The translations under genes were made by a program, and so were the position numbers. A stretch of 64,000 nt of DNA, taken from Prochlorococcus sp. AG-409-B13 (GTDB lineage: Bacteria > Cyanobacteriota > Cyanobacteriia > PCC-6307 > Cyanobiaceae). The stretch lies in assembly GCA_003216035.1 (NCBI GenBank), contig QCJM01000001.1, positions 62,001 to 126,000 of the forward strand. The letters run 5' to 3'. Numbering within the stretch: the first letter of the stretch is position 1; the number at the start of each line of letters is the position of its first letter. Below, piece after piece: positions 54,424-63,504 of this stretch. The notes below the pieces were generated by a model. The model made no database searches and was not told the origin of the DNA. It saw only the letters and a program-made list of their open reading frames with translations.

Positions 54424-56148
54424 GTGAAAGAGCCTGAGACCATATCCGAAGCAATGAGGTTGCATAGGGCAGGCGAGCCTGAAAAAGCAATCGAAGCCTA
54501 TAAAATTGCTTTAAAAAAACACCCAAAAGATAAAAGATTGTATGCAAATCTAGCGGCATTAAATAGAGCACAAGGCAAGCCAGAAGCAGCTGCACATGTC
54601 GCCCAAGAAGGACTGCAATTATGTGATCCTAATTCACCAATGTTACTTAATACTTTGGGGAATGCCTTACGAGACCTTAATCGACAACCAGAAGCAATTA
54701 ATTGCTACAGAAGGGCACTTAAAGAAACTCCAGAATATTTTGACGCGCAGTTTTCACTACTTTTATGCCTGGAAGATCTGAAATACAAATCTCTCGCTAA
54801 TTTAATGCTTGGTGTTCTGATTCGTCGTCATGGTCCTAACAACCAAATGTTAGCCAACCGCATAATTATGAGAGAAGCTGAAGAAGCCTCAAATGAAAAT
54901 AGAAAACTTCATCCAACAGTAGAGCTTTGGATGCAACGTATACAAAAACAAGCCGCAAAAGAAGATAATCCGAAAGCTCCAGATCATTGGTTTCAGGTAG
55001 CCCAGATATGCTGTAGTTTCAATCGAATTGAAGACGCCAGACATTTCCATAAAAAAGGTATAGAAGCTTTGGCAAGTTATCGATCACTGCCTAATAAAAT
55101 GCTTTCAGATGACCAACTAATTAATATTCAGCATGTTTCAAGTTGGAATTTAGGGTGTGCCTTATTACGGGCAGGTGATCTTAAAATGGGCTGGAAGTTA
55201 TATGACCATGGGCTGAGAGCACCAGCCGAGGGGGCTCAAAGATGGCAGAGATCACTTTACAAGCCTTTTAGTTTGGCCAGAGTACCTATATGGCGTGGGG
55301 AAAACTTAAAAGGGAAAAGGTTATTACTTCTTGGAGAACAGGGAATTGGAGATTCTATGATGTTTATAACTTGCGTGCCTACACTAATCAGAGAAGGAGC
55401 AATAATTAGTCTAGTAGTTCCTCAGAGATTAAAAGATATCTATACGCGCTCACTAACTCAATGCAAGGTATTAGGAGAGAAAGACATGAGAGAAGAAGAA
55501 GCACCATTGCCTGAAGAATATGATCTTCAATGCCCGCTAGGTTCAATCTTACAATTTAGATTCACTAGTTTAGAAGATTATGGACAAGATGCTGCACTTC
55601 TCAAACCAAATTCTCAGCGAGTTAAAATTTTGCGTGAACGTTATGGTGCAGATAAGCCTTTAATCGGAATATCCTGGCAAGGTGGAGGGAAAGGAAAACG
55701 TATAGACCAGAAATCGATTAATCTTGGACAGCTATGTGGAGCTCTGAAAACTTTACCTGCCCGTTTTTTAAGCTTGCAATATGGAGATGACGCAGAGATG
55801 GTAAGTAGATCAGTCAAAAAGCACCAAATTGATTTAATTGATGATCCTGAGATTCAAGCAATTAGTGACATGGACGATTGGCTAAACCAAGTAGCAAGTT
55901 GTGATGCAATTATTAGCGTTGCCAACACAACTATTCATGGTGCAGGAGGTCTTGGCAAGCCAACTCTCTGCTTATTAGGTGCAAAGCCTGATTGGCGTTG
56001 GTTAGCCGATGAGTCCCAAACTCATAGTTATTGGTACCCAACAGTAGAGATTGCCAAACAAGAACAAAAGCCTCAGGAATGGATTCCTGCATTAGAGAGC
56101 ATTCCAAATTGGTGGAAAAAACAACAAATACAGGCCTCACAGGGCTAA
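54424..56148 (+). CDS. TPR protein with C-terminal glycosyltransferase-like domain
   Basis: A 574-residue fusion. Residues about 5-150 are tetratricopeptide repeats (AMRLHRAGEPEKAIEAYKIA, LYANLAALNRAQGKPEAA, LLNTLGNALRDLNRQPEA). Residues about 270-560 look like the GT-B transferase domain common in bacterial TPR-O-linked transferases and GT9-like proteins: LLLLGEQGIGDSMMF, PLIGISWQGGGKGKR, ISVANTTIHGAGGLGKPTL. It may place a sugar on Ser/Thr of the secreted RTX protein, which is rich in both. The GTG start has AGGA 6-7 bases upstream. Confidence 0.8.
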   Translation: MKEPETISEAMRLHRAGEPEKAIEAYKIALKKHPKDKRLYANLAALNRAQGKPEAAAHVAQEGLQLCDPNSPMLLNTLGNALRDLNRQPEAINCYRRALKETPEYFDAQFSLLLCLEDLKYKSLANLMLGVLIRRHGPNNQMLANRIIMREAEEASNENRKLHPTVELWMQRIQKQAAKEDNPKAPDHWFQVAQICCSFNRIEDARHFHKKGIEALASYRSLPNKMLSDDQLINIQHVSSWNLGCALLRAGDLKMGWKLYDHGLRAPAEGAQRWQRSLYKPFSLARVPIWRGENLKGKRLLLLGEQGIGDSMMFITCVPTLIREGAIISLVVPQRLKDIYTRSLTQCKVLGEKDMREEEAPLPEEYDLQCPLGSILQFRFTSLEDYGQDAALLKPNSQRVKILRERYGADKPLIGISWQGGGKGKRIDQKSINLGQLCGALKTLPARFLSLQYGDDAEMVSRSVKKHQIDLIDDPEIQAISDMDDWLNQVASCDAIISVANTTIHGAGGLGKPTLCLLGAKPDWRWLADESQTHSYWYPTVEIAKQEQKPQEWIPALESIPNWWKKQQIQASQG

Positions 56149-56172
56149 TCTAAATCTAAGAACTAACAACAA

Positions 56173-57195
56173 ATGACAAGCATTCTGGCCCTACAAGACC
56201 TTTTTGCCGCAGGTCGCTTTGGAGATGTCGTTAGGGCCTGGGATCAACAAGACCGTCAAATCCAGTCAGATCCAGATACTGCATATCTTGTGGCCGCAGC
56301 ACATTTTCGACTAGGCGATCATCAAAGGGCAAGAGAAATATGTGAACTTATTGAAGGTCCTTTTCATGACAATGCAAGTTTTCTCTCTCTATACGCGTCA
56401 ATCCTAAGAAGGCAAGGTTTAATGGAAAGGGCGCAAACGATATTTACACGAGCACTTGATCTTCAACCAAATGATCAATTTATACAGAATAATTATGCTA
56501 ATTTGCTAATCGATCAAAAGCATTTTGATGAGGCAAAAGCAATATTAGATAAGATTGTTAACGACAATCCAAATTATGATGATGCAAAAAATAATCTCAA
56601 GCGTCTGGAAGAGATTAAAGCATCAATAAGAGTCAAAGAAAGTCAAGTCAACTCTCAATCTAATTCAAGAGATAAGAGCTTTATTGACCCTTTAGATGAA
56701 GCATTTGAAGTAGATGAGGTAATTAAATGCGGAGCGAAGGTAGGTAGTGAAACAGCATCACTTTCAGAACTAGTTGGTCTTCCTAGCAACTCCGAGTTAG
56801 AGCAGGCGGATCTAGAAATGCTAGAGCTTGCAGTAAAACAAGTTGAGACCAAGCAATATAGAGGAGCAATTGAATTATGTCTGAAAGTTCGTTCACGTCG
56901 TGGGCCAAAATCCAGCATCTATAAGATTATCAGTGATGCATTGATAGGGCTAGAAAACTTTCATCGTGCTGAAGTCATGGCGTTAACAGCAGTCTGGCTA
57001 GGAGAAGAAACAGTCGCAAACTTTATTAATCTCAGTAGCCTTGCATCAATGAGAAAAGATCAAATGATGGCAAGGGTTTGGCTGGAAAAGGCAAAAAGTA
57101 TTGATCCAAAAAATGAAGCGGTGAAGCAATGTGAGGACATGATTTTCCCTGAAGGAAAAACGCGTGGAGAAGATCATCCAGTTAACAATAACTGA
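56173..57195 (+). CDS. TPR-repeat protein
   Basis: A 340-residue protein with TPR motifs in both halves (AYLVAAAHFRLGDHQRAREI, FLSLYASILRRQGLMERAQT, FIQNNYANLLIDQKHFDEAK; later MLELAVKQVETKQYRGAIEL and FINLSSLASMRKDQMMARV). A charged linker of about 70 residues (about 155-225) separates the two groups. It follows the TPR-transferase gene by 24 bases on the same strand and probably acts as a scaffold or partner. No enzyme domain is seen. Confidence 0.8.
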   Translation: MTSILALQDLFAAGRFGDVVRAWDQQDRQIQSDPDTAYLVAAAHFRLGDHQRAREICELIEGPFHDNASFLSLYASILRRQGLMERAQTIFTRALDLQPNDQFIQNNYANLLIDQKHFDEAKAILDKIVNDNPNYDDAKNNLKRLEEIKASIRVKESQVNSQSNSRDKSFIDPLDEAFEVDEVIKCGAKVGSETASLSELVGLPSNSELEQADLEMLELAVKQVETKQYRGAIELCLKVRSRRGPKSSIYKIISDALIGLENFHRAEVMALTAVWLGEETVANFINLSSLASMRKDQMMARVWLEKAKSIDPKNEAVKQCEDMIFPEGKTRGEDHPVNNN

Positions 57196-57257
57196 ATATC
57201 TCTAGTGACAGCATAAAAAGTATTTCTATACTTATTATTCACAAGGCAAGTACTTTT

Positions 57258-58349
57258 TTATATGTCATCAGCCACAAGAGAGGGTTTACAAAGCTTTCCT
57301 GCACGCATCTTGACCAATGCAAAAGTGATTTCAAGGCCTTCTCTCTCCCGCAGTTTATTAATAGCTAAGCGTTCAGAAGCACCATCCAAACTCCATTTAT
57401 CTTCGAGGCCCAGAACAACTATTTGGTTAATCAAATGAGAAGGTTCAAATTCCTGGTCCAATATTTTCCATTCCAAACCTTTCTGAGCTAATTGATGCTG
57501 AATATGACTTCCTGGCTGACTCTTGGCGAGTGCAGCAGTGAAAGCAACCAAAACCTTATTGCTCCATAATTGTTCATCTGCTAATAACGCCTGATCATTT
57601 TGAAAGGCTATTCGTCTTAATACTGGGACCTTGTTTAACTTCAAAATCTTTAGTGCGCTTTCTGTTCGAGGAGGGGATGTCAACTTGGGTATACATTTAC
57701 GATTCCTTGCATGAAGTAATACTTGCCTATGCAGGCAGGCATCATTTTGCAATTCCACTTCATTCTTATTGACTAGTTCTAAAACATTTTGCGCATTAAC
57801 TGCACCAACACTTTCTTTCTCCTGGGAGAGGTATGAATCAAAATAAATAGGCTCAATACTGACAAATGACTTAAGAAGACTCTGAGTCAATGGCATTAGA
57901 CCTTCATCAATGCCAGTGTTAATCAACAAATCTCCACCACTTCTACAAGCTTCTATCAAATTTGAAGTCGCCAAAGGCTGCTGATCAAAAGGCAGATGCG
58001 AAAAAGTATTGCAACTCACCACTGCATCAAAGGCCTGCTGGAATGGCAACGGTCGAGTGAGATCCGCCCAAAACAAGCGATCATTTGTTGCAAGTAGACT
58101 TTTTGCCTTCTCTAAACGAGTAAAAGCTACGTCCAGGCCATAATAATTACACCCTTTGGGGAACATTTCCTTAGTAATCAGCGCATGACACGCCGCATCA
58201 AGAATCTCTACAGGCTTATTCCTCTCTGATTCCAGGGCCAACAAACGATCACGTACCAGGCCCCACAAGTAAGCTTTACTAGTACGGAACTTACACAACG
58301 CCTTCCCTGGGAGCAGAGAAGGTTTATCCACCGTAAAATTCAACTGCAT
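57258..58349 (-). CDS. SAM-dependent methyltransferase-like protein
   Basis: A 363-residue protein whose residues about 45-150 resemble a class I methyltransferase: VEILDAACHALITKEMFP (in place of the usual E-x-G-x-G-x-G), YYGLDVAFTRLEKAK, FWADLTRPLPFQQAFDAVVS. The glycine-rich loop is degenerate, so SAM binding is not certain. The C-terminal 200 residues are not recognised. It is divergent from pseB with 51 bases between them and may methylate a sugar or a protein in the surface pathway. Confidence 0.65.
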   Translation of the reverse strand: MQLNFTVDKPSLLPGKALCKFRTSKAYLWGLVRDRLLALESERNKPVEILDAACHALITKEMFPKGCNYYGLDVAFTRLEKAKSLLATNDRLFWADLTRPLPFQQAFDAVVSCNTFSHLPFDQQPLATSNLIEACRSGGDLLINTGIDEGLMPLTQSLLKSFVSIEPIYFDSYLSQEKESVGAVNAQNVLELVNKNEVELQNDACLHRQVLLHARNRKCIPKLTSPPRTESALKILKLNKVPVLRRIAFQNDQALLADEQLWSNKVLVAFTAALAKSQPGSHIQHQLAQKGLEWKILDQEFEPSHLINQIVVLGLEDKWSLDGASERLAINKLREREGLEITFALVKMRAGKLCKPSLVADDI

Positions 58350-58400
58350 AATGGAATTGCAGAGGTGCGGTCATCACCTGTTAAGGAGAATTAAGCACAC

Positions 58401-59420
58401 ATGTTAAACAATGAAAGCAGCTTACTAATAACCGGAGGCACTGGAAGCTTCGGCAAGGCTTTTATTGAAAGGGTACTGAAGACTTATCCACAAGTTCGTC
58501 GATTAGTAGTCTTTAGCCGGGATGAGCTTAAACAATGGGAGCTACAACAGCTATATCCAACTGATATTTATCCACAATTACGTTTCTTTTTAGGAGATGT
58601 ACGTGAGCAAAATAGACTAAGGCGAGCTCTCACAAAGATTGACATTGTTGTTCATGCAGCAGCGTTGAAGCAAGTGCCTACTGCAGAATATAACCCTATG
58701 GAGTTTATAAATACTAATGTAATTGGTGCCCAAAACTTAATAGAAGCATGTTTAGATAGCCAAGTGAAAACTGTAGTTGCTTTAAGTACTGACAAAGCAG
58801 CAGCACCTGTCAATCTCTATGGAGCAACTAAGCTTTGCTCGGATAAATTATTTGTAGCAGCTAATCGATATGCTGGTAAAGAAGATGGGTTGCGATTCTC
58901 AGTAGTTCGCTATGGAAATGTAATGGGCTCAAGAGGTTCTGTCATACCTTTTTTCTTGCAACAAGCCAAGCAAGGTGTTCTTCCAATAACAGATCCTCGC
59001 ATGACAAGGTTTAACATATCACTCGAAGAAGGAGTTGATATGGTTCTTTGGGCCATTAATAATGCAAAAGGTTCAGAACTATTGGTTCCAAAGATCCCTA
59101 GCTACAAAATAACTGATGTTGCGGAAGCAATTGGTCCTAGTTGCAAAAAACCTATTACTGGAATAAGGCCCGGAGAAAAAATACATGAAGAAATGATCAC
59201 ATCTAGCGATTCATTTTCCACAATTGATCTCGGCAAGTATTACGCAATAATGCCTAGCAGCTATAATAGATCCATGACATCATATAAACATATTGGGGAA
59301 ATAAAAGCCGTAAAAGCAGGCTTTGCTTACAATTCAGGAAGTAATGATTCTTTTCTCACAGTCCAAGAGTTACGTCGACTTATCTGTCAGCACGTAGATC
59401 CAGAATTCAAGCCAACTTAA
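58401..59420 (+). CDS. pseB: UDP-N-acetylglucosamine 4,6-dehydratase (inverting), PseB
   Basis: First step of pseudaminic-acid-type sugar synthesis: UDP-GlcNAc to UDP-4-keto-6-deoxy-L-AltNAc. The 339-residue SDR has LLITGGTGSFGKAFIERVL, HAAALKQVPTAEYNPMEFI, ALSTDKAAAPVNLYGATKL with the modified catalytic triad, VRYGNVMGSRGSVIPFF and KPITGIRPGEKIHEEMI, which separate PseB from FnlA and CapD types. AGGAG at 58384-58388 lies 12 bases before ATG 58401, a rather long gap. Confidence 0.93.
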   Translation: MLNNESSLLITGGTGSFGKAFIERVLKTYPQVRRLVVFSRDELKQWELQQLYPTDIYPQLRFFLGDVREQNRLRRALTKIDIVVHAAALKQVPTAEYNPMEFINTNVIGAQNLIEACLDSQVKTVVALSTDKAAAPVNLYGATKLCSDKLFVAANRYAGKEDGLRFSVVRYGNVMGSRGSVIPFFLQQAKQGVLPITDPRMTRFNISLEEGVDMVLWAINNAKGSELLVPKIPSYKITDVAEAIGPSCKKPITGIRPGEKIHEEMITSSDSFSTIDLGKYYAIMPSSYNRSMTSYKHIGEIKAVKAGFAYNSGSNDSFLTVQELRRLICQHVDPEFKPT

Positions 59421-59424
59421 TTAT

Positions 59425-60600
59425 ATGAGCATTAAATTTCTGCCATATGCGAAGCAAAGGATTGAAGAGAGTGATATTGATGAAGTTACTCAGGTACTAC
59501 GAAGTGAATTAATCACGCAAGGTCCCAAAGTGCCAGCATTTGAAAATGCCATAAAGGACAATGTCAATGCTAAACATGCCATAGCTGTAAATAGTGCCAC
59601 AAGTGCACTGCATATAGCATGTCTTTCTCTAGGTTTAAAATCTGGTGATTGGTTGTGGACATCACCTATTACTTTTGTAGCATCAGCAAATTGTGCATTG
59701 TACTGCAGGGCAAAGATTAGCTTCGTAGATATAGAGTTGAAAACTGGCTTAATTAGCCTTAAAGACTTATCAAGAAAACTAAGGAAGGCAGAAGCTGAAG
59801 GCTGTTTACCTAAAATTTTAATCCCAATACATTATGGAGGTGCTAGTTGCAATATGAGAGAGATTAAGAGACTATCTCAGCAATATGGATTCTCAATAAT
59901 CGAAGATGCTAGTCATGCTATTGGAGGTAGTTATGAAAACCAACCTGTCGGATCTTGTAAATATAGTGATATCACAGTCTTTAGTTTTCATCCAGTCAAG
60001 ATAATCACTACTGGAGAAGGAGGTGTGGCAACTACTAATCATGATGCCATCGCAGAAAAAATGTCAGTTTTACGTAATCATGGTGTGATAAAAGATAATA
60101 ATAGATTTCAATATCCTCCTGAGGGTGATTGGGCTTATGAGCAACAATCTCTAGGCTTTAATTATCGTATGAGTGACATTCAAGCGGCCTTAGGGATTAG
60201 TCAACTAAAGAAGTTAAAGAGAGTTGTAATTGAGCGAAATAAAATAATGAAAGTGTACAAGAATTTATTAGTAAGTGAGTCATTAGACTTTCTTGATATC
60301 CCTAAGGATGTTCTATCAACGTTCCATCTTGCTGTAATCAAATTAAAAGCAGTCTCAAAAGAACAACATAGAGAATTCTTTACAATTCTAAGAAGAGCAA
60401 ATATAGGTGTTCAGGTACATTATATCCCTGTTCATAGGCAACCTTACTATAGAGAACTTGGCTTCAAAGAAGGAGATTACCCTAAAGCAGAAGCTTTTAG
60501 CCAAAGTGTGATTAGCATTCCAATGTATGAAGCTCTCACGATAGATGATCAAAAAAGAGTGGTTAAAGAAATACAAGGAGCAGTTGAAAAAATCATGTAG
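59425..60600 (+). CDS. pseC: UDP-4-amino-4,6-dideoxy-L-AltNAc transaminase, PseC
   Basis: PLP-dependent aminotransferase acting on the PseB product. It has 391 residues with the DegT/DnrJ/EryC1 fold: FLPYAKQRIEESDIDEV, AIAVNSATSALHIACLSL, SIIEDASHAIGGSYENQ and the PLP Lys in TVFSFHPVKIITTGEGG, plus NYRMSDIQAALGISQL. It starts 4 bases after pseB, so the two form an operon. The later steps (PseH, PseG, PseI, PseF) are not in the window; they may lie to the right. Confidence 0.92.
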   Translation: MSIKFLPYAKQRIEESDIDEVTQVLRSELITQGPKVPAFENAIKDNVNAKHAIAVNSATSALHIACLSLGLKSGDWLWTSPITFVASANCALYCRAKISFVDIELKTGLISLKDLSRKLRKAEAEGCLPKILIPIHYGGASCNMREIKRLSQQYGFSIIEDASHAIGGSYENQPVGSCKYSDITVFSFHPVKIITTGEGGVATTNHDAIAEKMSVLRNHGVIKDNNRFQYPPEGDWAYEQQSLGFNYRMSDIQAALGISQLKKLKRVVIERNKIMKVYKNLLVSESLDFLDIPKDVLSTFHLAVIKLKAVSKEQHREFFTILRRANIGVQVHYIPVHRQPYYRELGFKEGDYPKAEAFSQSVISIPMYEALTIDDQKRVVKEIQGAVEKIM

Positions 60601-60622
60601 TGGATATTAATCAACATTCGAA

Positions 60623-61951
60623 TTAATTACTTTCTACAGGAGACAACAAGTAAAGGCCATTAGTCACTTTATTAACAGATGGCGCAGGCTTGCTAATAAC
60701 TTGGGACCATCTAGTTACTTTCCGCTGTACTTCGATGAACTTTTGGGGACACCATTTAATAGGATCTAAAGTAATTTTCTGAATAGTCGGTGCCCTTGAA
60801 AAAGAAGCTATGCAAGTAAAAAAATCTTTGTATGATTGGGTAGAAATTCTAGGGATTAAATCATCGACAATCTGAGAAAATCTTGCAGTTATTGACTCCG
60901 CTTCTGAGTAGCTACACATATTAGCTAAGGCATCAAAATCATGGAAATGATTTGATTTATTTAAAAGAATAGAGTCAAGACATTTAATGATTTCATTGGA
61001 AGATCTTGCATTATATTTAGTAAACATGTGTGATAGGCCTTGTTTTTGGTGACTTTCAATCTGGTTAGGATCGTCTATTTCAATAACCGGAGTTCCAGCA
61101 AGAATTGATTGAAAGCCAGTTGTACAGCCCATAGAAATCAAAGCCTTTGCGGAATGTATCCATGGTTCAACATTTAGATGGTAAATAGCATGAAAATTTC
61201 TATATTTCCAGAATCGATTAATCCACCATCTTGGGTCAGAAATAGGGTGAGGTCTAAGAATGAAGTTTCTAGAGGGATGTTTTACTATTAAATTTTCAAG
61301 TCGCTCAGAAAAAATTTCTCTACGCCTTCTATTACTTGCCATGCCATGATCATATTCAGACAAGGCCTCTAAATTTTTACTCTTGTCCTGGGTTAAATCA
61401 GGTGGCTTATAATTGATATTACGGTTTTCTACACAGAAATTATCGCTGCATAATATATACGAACCAAAGAGTTTCATTAAAGCATTTGACTCAGTTGAAT
61501 AGAACTCCTTACCTAATTCACCTAATAGATCTAAACGGCAATTGCCAATAATTTGTAGCTTAGATTGTAATTCTGGTATTTGCGAAAAATAATCATAATC
61601 CTGCCTTCCCCAACATGCATACATATCAATGCTCTTAGCAGCATCAAAATGAACGCGATTTAGCCAGCTAGCTTCGGAATAACTACGCAAATTATTGATT
61701 CCCTCCTCATCACTAACAATTACACTGCCCCCTCTTTCCTTACATGGTTTAATTCGTCCTTCCCACATGATTCTAGAGCAACTTTTGTCAAGGAGAAGAG
61801 AAGGTGGTAAATAAGGAATTAATCGGATAAAGTGCTTATCATAACCAATTAATATATGATGTCCATATTCGCTAGCCAGACGACAAGCCAACAATAACTT
61901 CGCATCAAATTCACGATGGAAAATCTCGCATGGTAGAAGAGTGATTCCCAA
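60623..61951 (-). CDS. Surface carbohydrate biosynthesis protein (paralogue 1)
   Basis: A 442-residue protein of a family often found in polysaccharide clusters, with unproven chemistry. It has ITLLPCEIFHREFDAKLLLA at the N-terminus, the block MWEGRIKPCKERGGSVIV, FILRPHPISDPRWW and ISMGCTTGFQSILAGTPVIEI, the last resembling the donor site of GT-B or glycerophosphotransferase-like enzymes. Closely related to the next gene (paralogue 2). It converges with pseC and lies 22 bases from its end. Confidence 0.75.
   Translation of the reverse strand: MGITLLPCEIFHREFDAKLLLACRLASEYGHHILIGYDKHFIRLIPYLPPSLLLDKSCSRIMWEGRIKPCKERGGSVIVSDEEGINNLRSYSEASWLNRVHFDAAKSIDMYACWGRQDYDYFSQIPELQSKLQIIGNCRLDLLGELGKEFYSTESNALMKLFGSYILCSDNFCVENRNINYKPPDLTQDKSKNLEALSEYDHGMASNRRRREIFSERLENLIVKHPSRNFILRPHPISDPRWWINRFWKYRNFHAIYHLNVEPWIHSAKALISMGCTTGFQSILAGTPVIEIDDPNQIESHQKQGLSHMFTKYNARSSNEIIKCLDSILLNKSNHFHDFDALANMCSYSEAESITARFSQIVDDLIPRISTQSYKDFFTCIASFSRAPTIQKITLDPIKWCPQKFIEVQRKVTRWSQVISKPAPSVNKVTNGLYLLSPVESN
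61716..61783. repeat. 68-base block identical to 63158-63225
   Basis: Direct repeat inside paralogue 1, identical over 68 bases to the corresponding stretch of paralogue 2, while the surrounding coding sequence differs at many positions. It encodes the MWEGRIKPCKERGGSVIV core. Confidence 0.9.
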
Positions 61952-62070
61952 GCAATTATCTAGATAAGAACTTCATACTATCAGAAGAATATTAGATCGG
62001 TAGCAATTCACAAATATACCCTAATACGACAGAGTTAAAAGACATCGAGGAAAAGATTAATTTCAAGAAG

Positions 62071-63393
62071 TCATCCCGGGGACAATAAATATAAGCCATG
62101 ACTTATTTTTTTAAAGGTTGGTGGCTTAGTCCCAATGATTGTTGACCATCTTTTAATCTTGGCATGAACATCATAAAAGTCTGGCGAAGGCCATTTTATT
62201 GGGTCCAAATGAACTTCTGTTTTGACCTTAGGCTCTAAGGCATAAGCTCTTATAATAGAAGAAAATTTCTTTTCTTGGTTCTTATCAAGTTTTGGTGTGA
62301 TTTTATCTATAATTTTAGAGAAATTTGAAGTAGTGGAATCTTTATACGGAGCAAACCAAAGATCTTGCAACTTGCCAAGATCTGTAAAGTGATCCTTTTC
62401 AGCGACATCTATTGAGTTAATACTTTCAATTAACTCTTCTGTCGTCTTTACATGATAAGGAGTAAATTGTTTTGCAAGGCCAGTTAGTCTGGCACTTTCT
62501 AATTCATTTTTAGATTGAATTTCTATCACAGGTGTTCCTGCCATAATTGATTGCATTCCTGTTGTACATCCCATAGAAATCAAAGCTTTTGCGGAATGTA
62601 TCCAAGGCTCTACATTTAAATGGTAAATGACATGCACATTTCTAGACTTCCAAAATCTATCATTCCACCATCTAGGATCTGCTACAGGGTGAGGCCTAAG
62701 AATAAAGCTTGTAGCCGGCTCTATACTTATTAATCCTTCTATAATCTCACAGTAGTTTTCTCTGCGAATCTTATTTTTTTGCTGCACTGATGCAAATTCT
62801 TTAGCTGCTTTTATATTACTAATTTTATCAATACCTAAGTCTGGAGGAAGATAATTAGGTTTTCTATTCTCAATAGAGAAGTTATCATTGCATAATATAA
62901 ATGAGCCAAAAAGATCCTTCATTCCCTCAGTCTCAGCTGCATAAAACTCCTTTCCTAGCTCTCCTAATAAATCTAATCTGCAATTACCTAATATTTGAAG
63001 TTTGGAAGTTAATTCAGGGATCTTTGAAAAGAATTCATAGTCATAGGAACCCCAACAAGCGTAAATATCAATACACTTAGCTCCCTTAGGGTCGACACGG
63101 TTTATCCAAGTTGCTTCAGCATCTATATGCAAGTTATTTATTCCTTCCTCATCGCTTACAATTACACTGCCCCCTCTTTCCTTACATGGTTTAATTCGTC
63201 CTTCCCACATGATTCTAGAGCAACTCTTTTCTAACAAGAAAGATGAAGGCAAGTTCAGGATTAAATGATTGAAATGTTTATCATATCCAATAATTACATT
63301 ATGGTGGTATTGACTTGCTAATCGGCATGCAAGTAATAATTTAGCATCAAACTCACGATGAAATATTTCACAAGGTAAAAGATTAATACCCAA
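62071..63393 (-). CDS. Surface carbohydrate biosynthesis protein (paralogue 2)
   Basis: A 440-residue paralogue of the preceding gene, in tandem and on the same strand, with 119 bases between them. Shared motifs are INLLPCEIFHREFDAKLLLA, MWEGRIKPCKERGGSVIVSD, FILRPHPVADPRWWNDRFW and ALISMGCTTGMQSIMAGTPV. Outside these blocks the two proteins differ in many positions, mainly in residues 185-230 and after 310. Two copies may act on different sugars of the same glycan. Confidence 0.75.
   Translation of the reverse strand: MGINLLPCEIFHREFDAKLLLACRLASQYHHNVIIGYDKHFNHLILNLPSSFLLEKSCSRIMWEGRIKPCKERGGSVIVSDEEGINNLHIDAEATWINRVDPKGAKCIDIYACWGSYDYEFFSKIPELTSKLQILGNCRLDLLGELGKEFYAAETEGMKDLFGSFILCNDNFSIENRKPNYLPPDLGIDKISNIKAAKEFASVQQKNKIRRENYCEIIEGLISIEPATSFILRPHPVADPRWWNDRFWKSRNVHVIYHLNVEPWIHSAKALISMGCTTGMQSIMAGTPVIEIQSKNELESARLTGLAKQFTPYHVKTTEELIESINSIDVAEKDHFTDLGKLQDLWFAPYKDSTTSNFSKIIDKITPKLDKNQEKKFSSIIRAYALEPKVKTEVHLDPIKWPSPDFYDVHAKIKRWSTIIGTKPPTFKKISHGLYLLSPG
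63158..63225. repeat. 68-base block identical to 61716-61783
   Basis: Second copy of the direct repeat described at 61716; it lies in the same place of paralogue 2. Confidence 0.9.
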
Positions 63394-63504
63394 TCAATGA
63401 GCTCCAAGAAGAGATAATAATATCAGACGATCAAGGTATTATTAGAAAAATAAACAAATTCTATAAAGTCTCAATTTTACTATTGAAAAGAATTTACAAA
63501 GAAT

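Noticed and set aside
57218-57233. Hairpin AAGTAT-TTCT-ATACTT after the TPR gene as terminator
   Set aside because: Only six AT-rich pairs and no clear T run directly behind; too weak to call.
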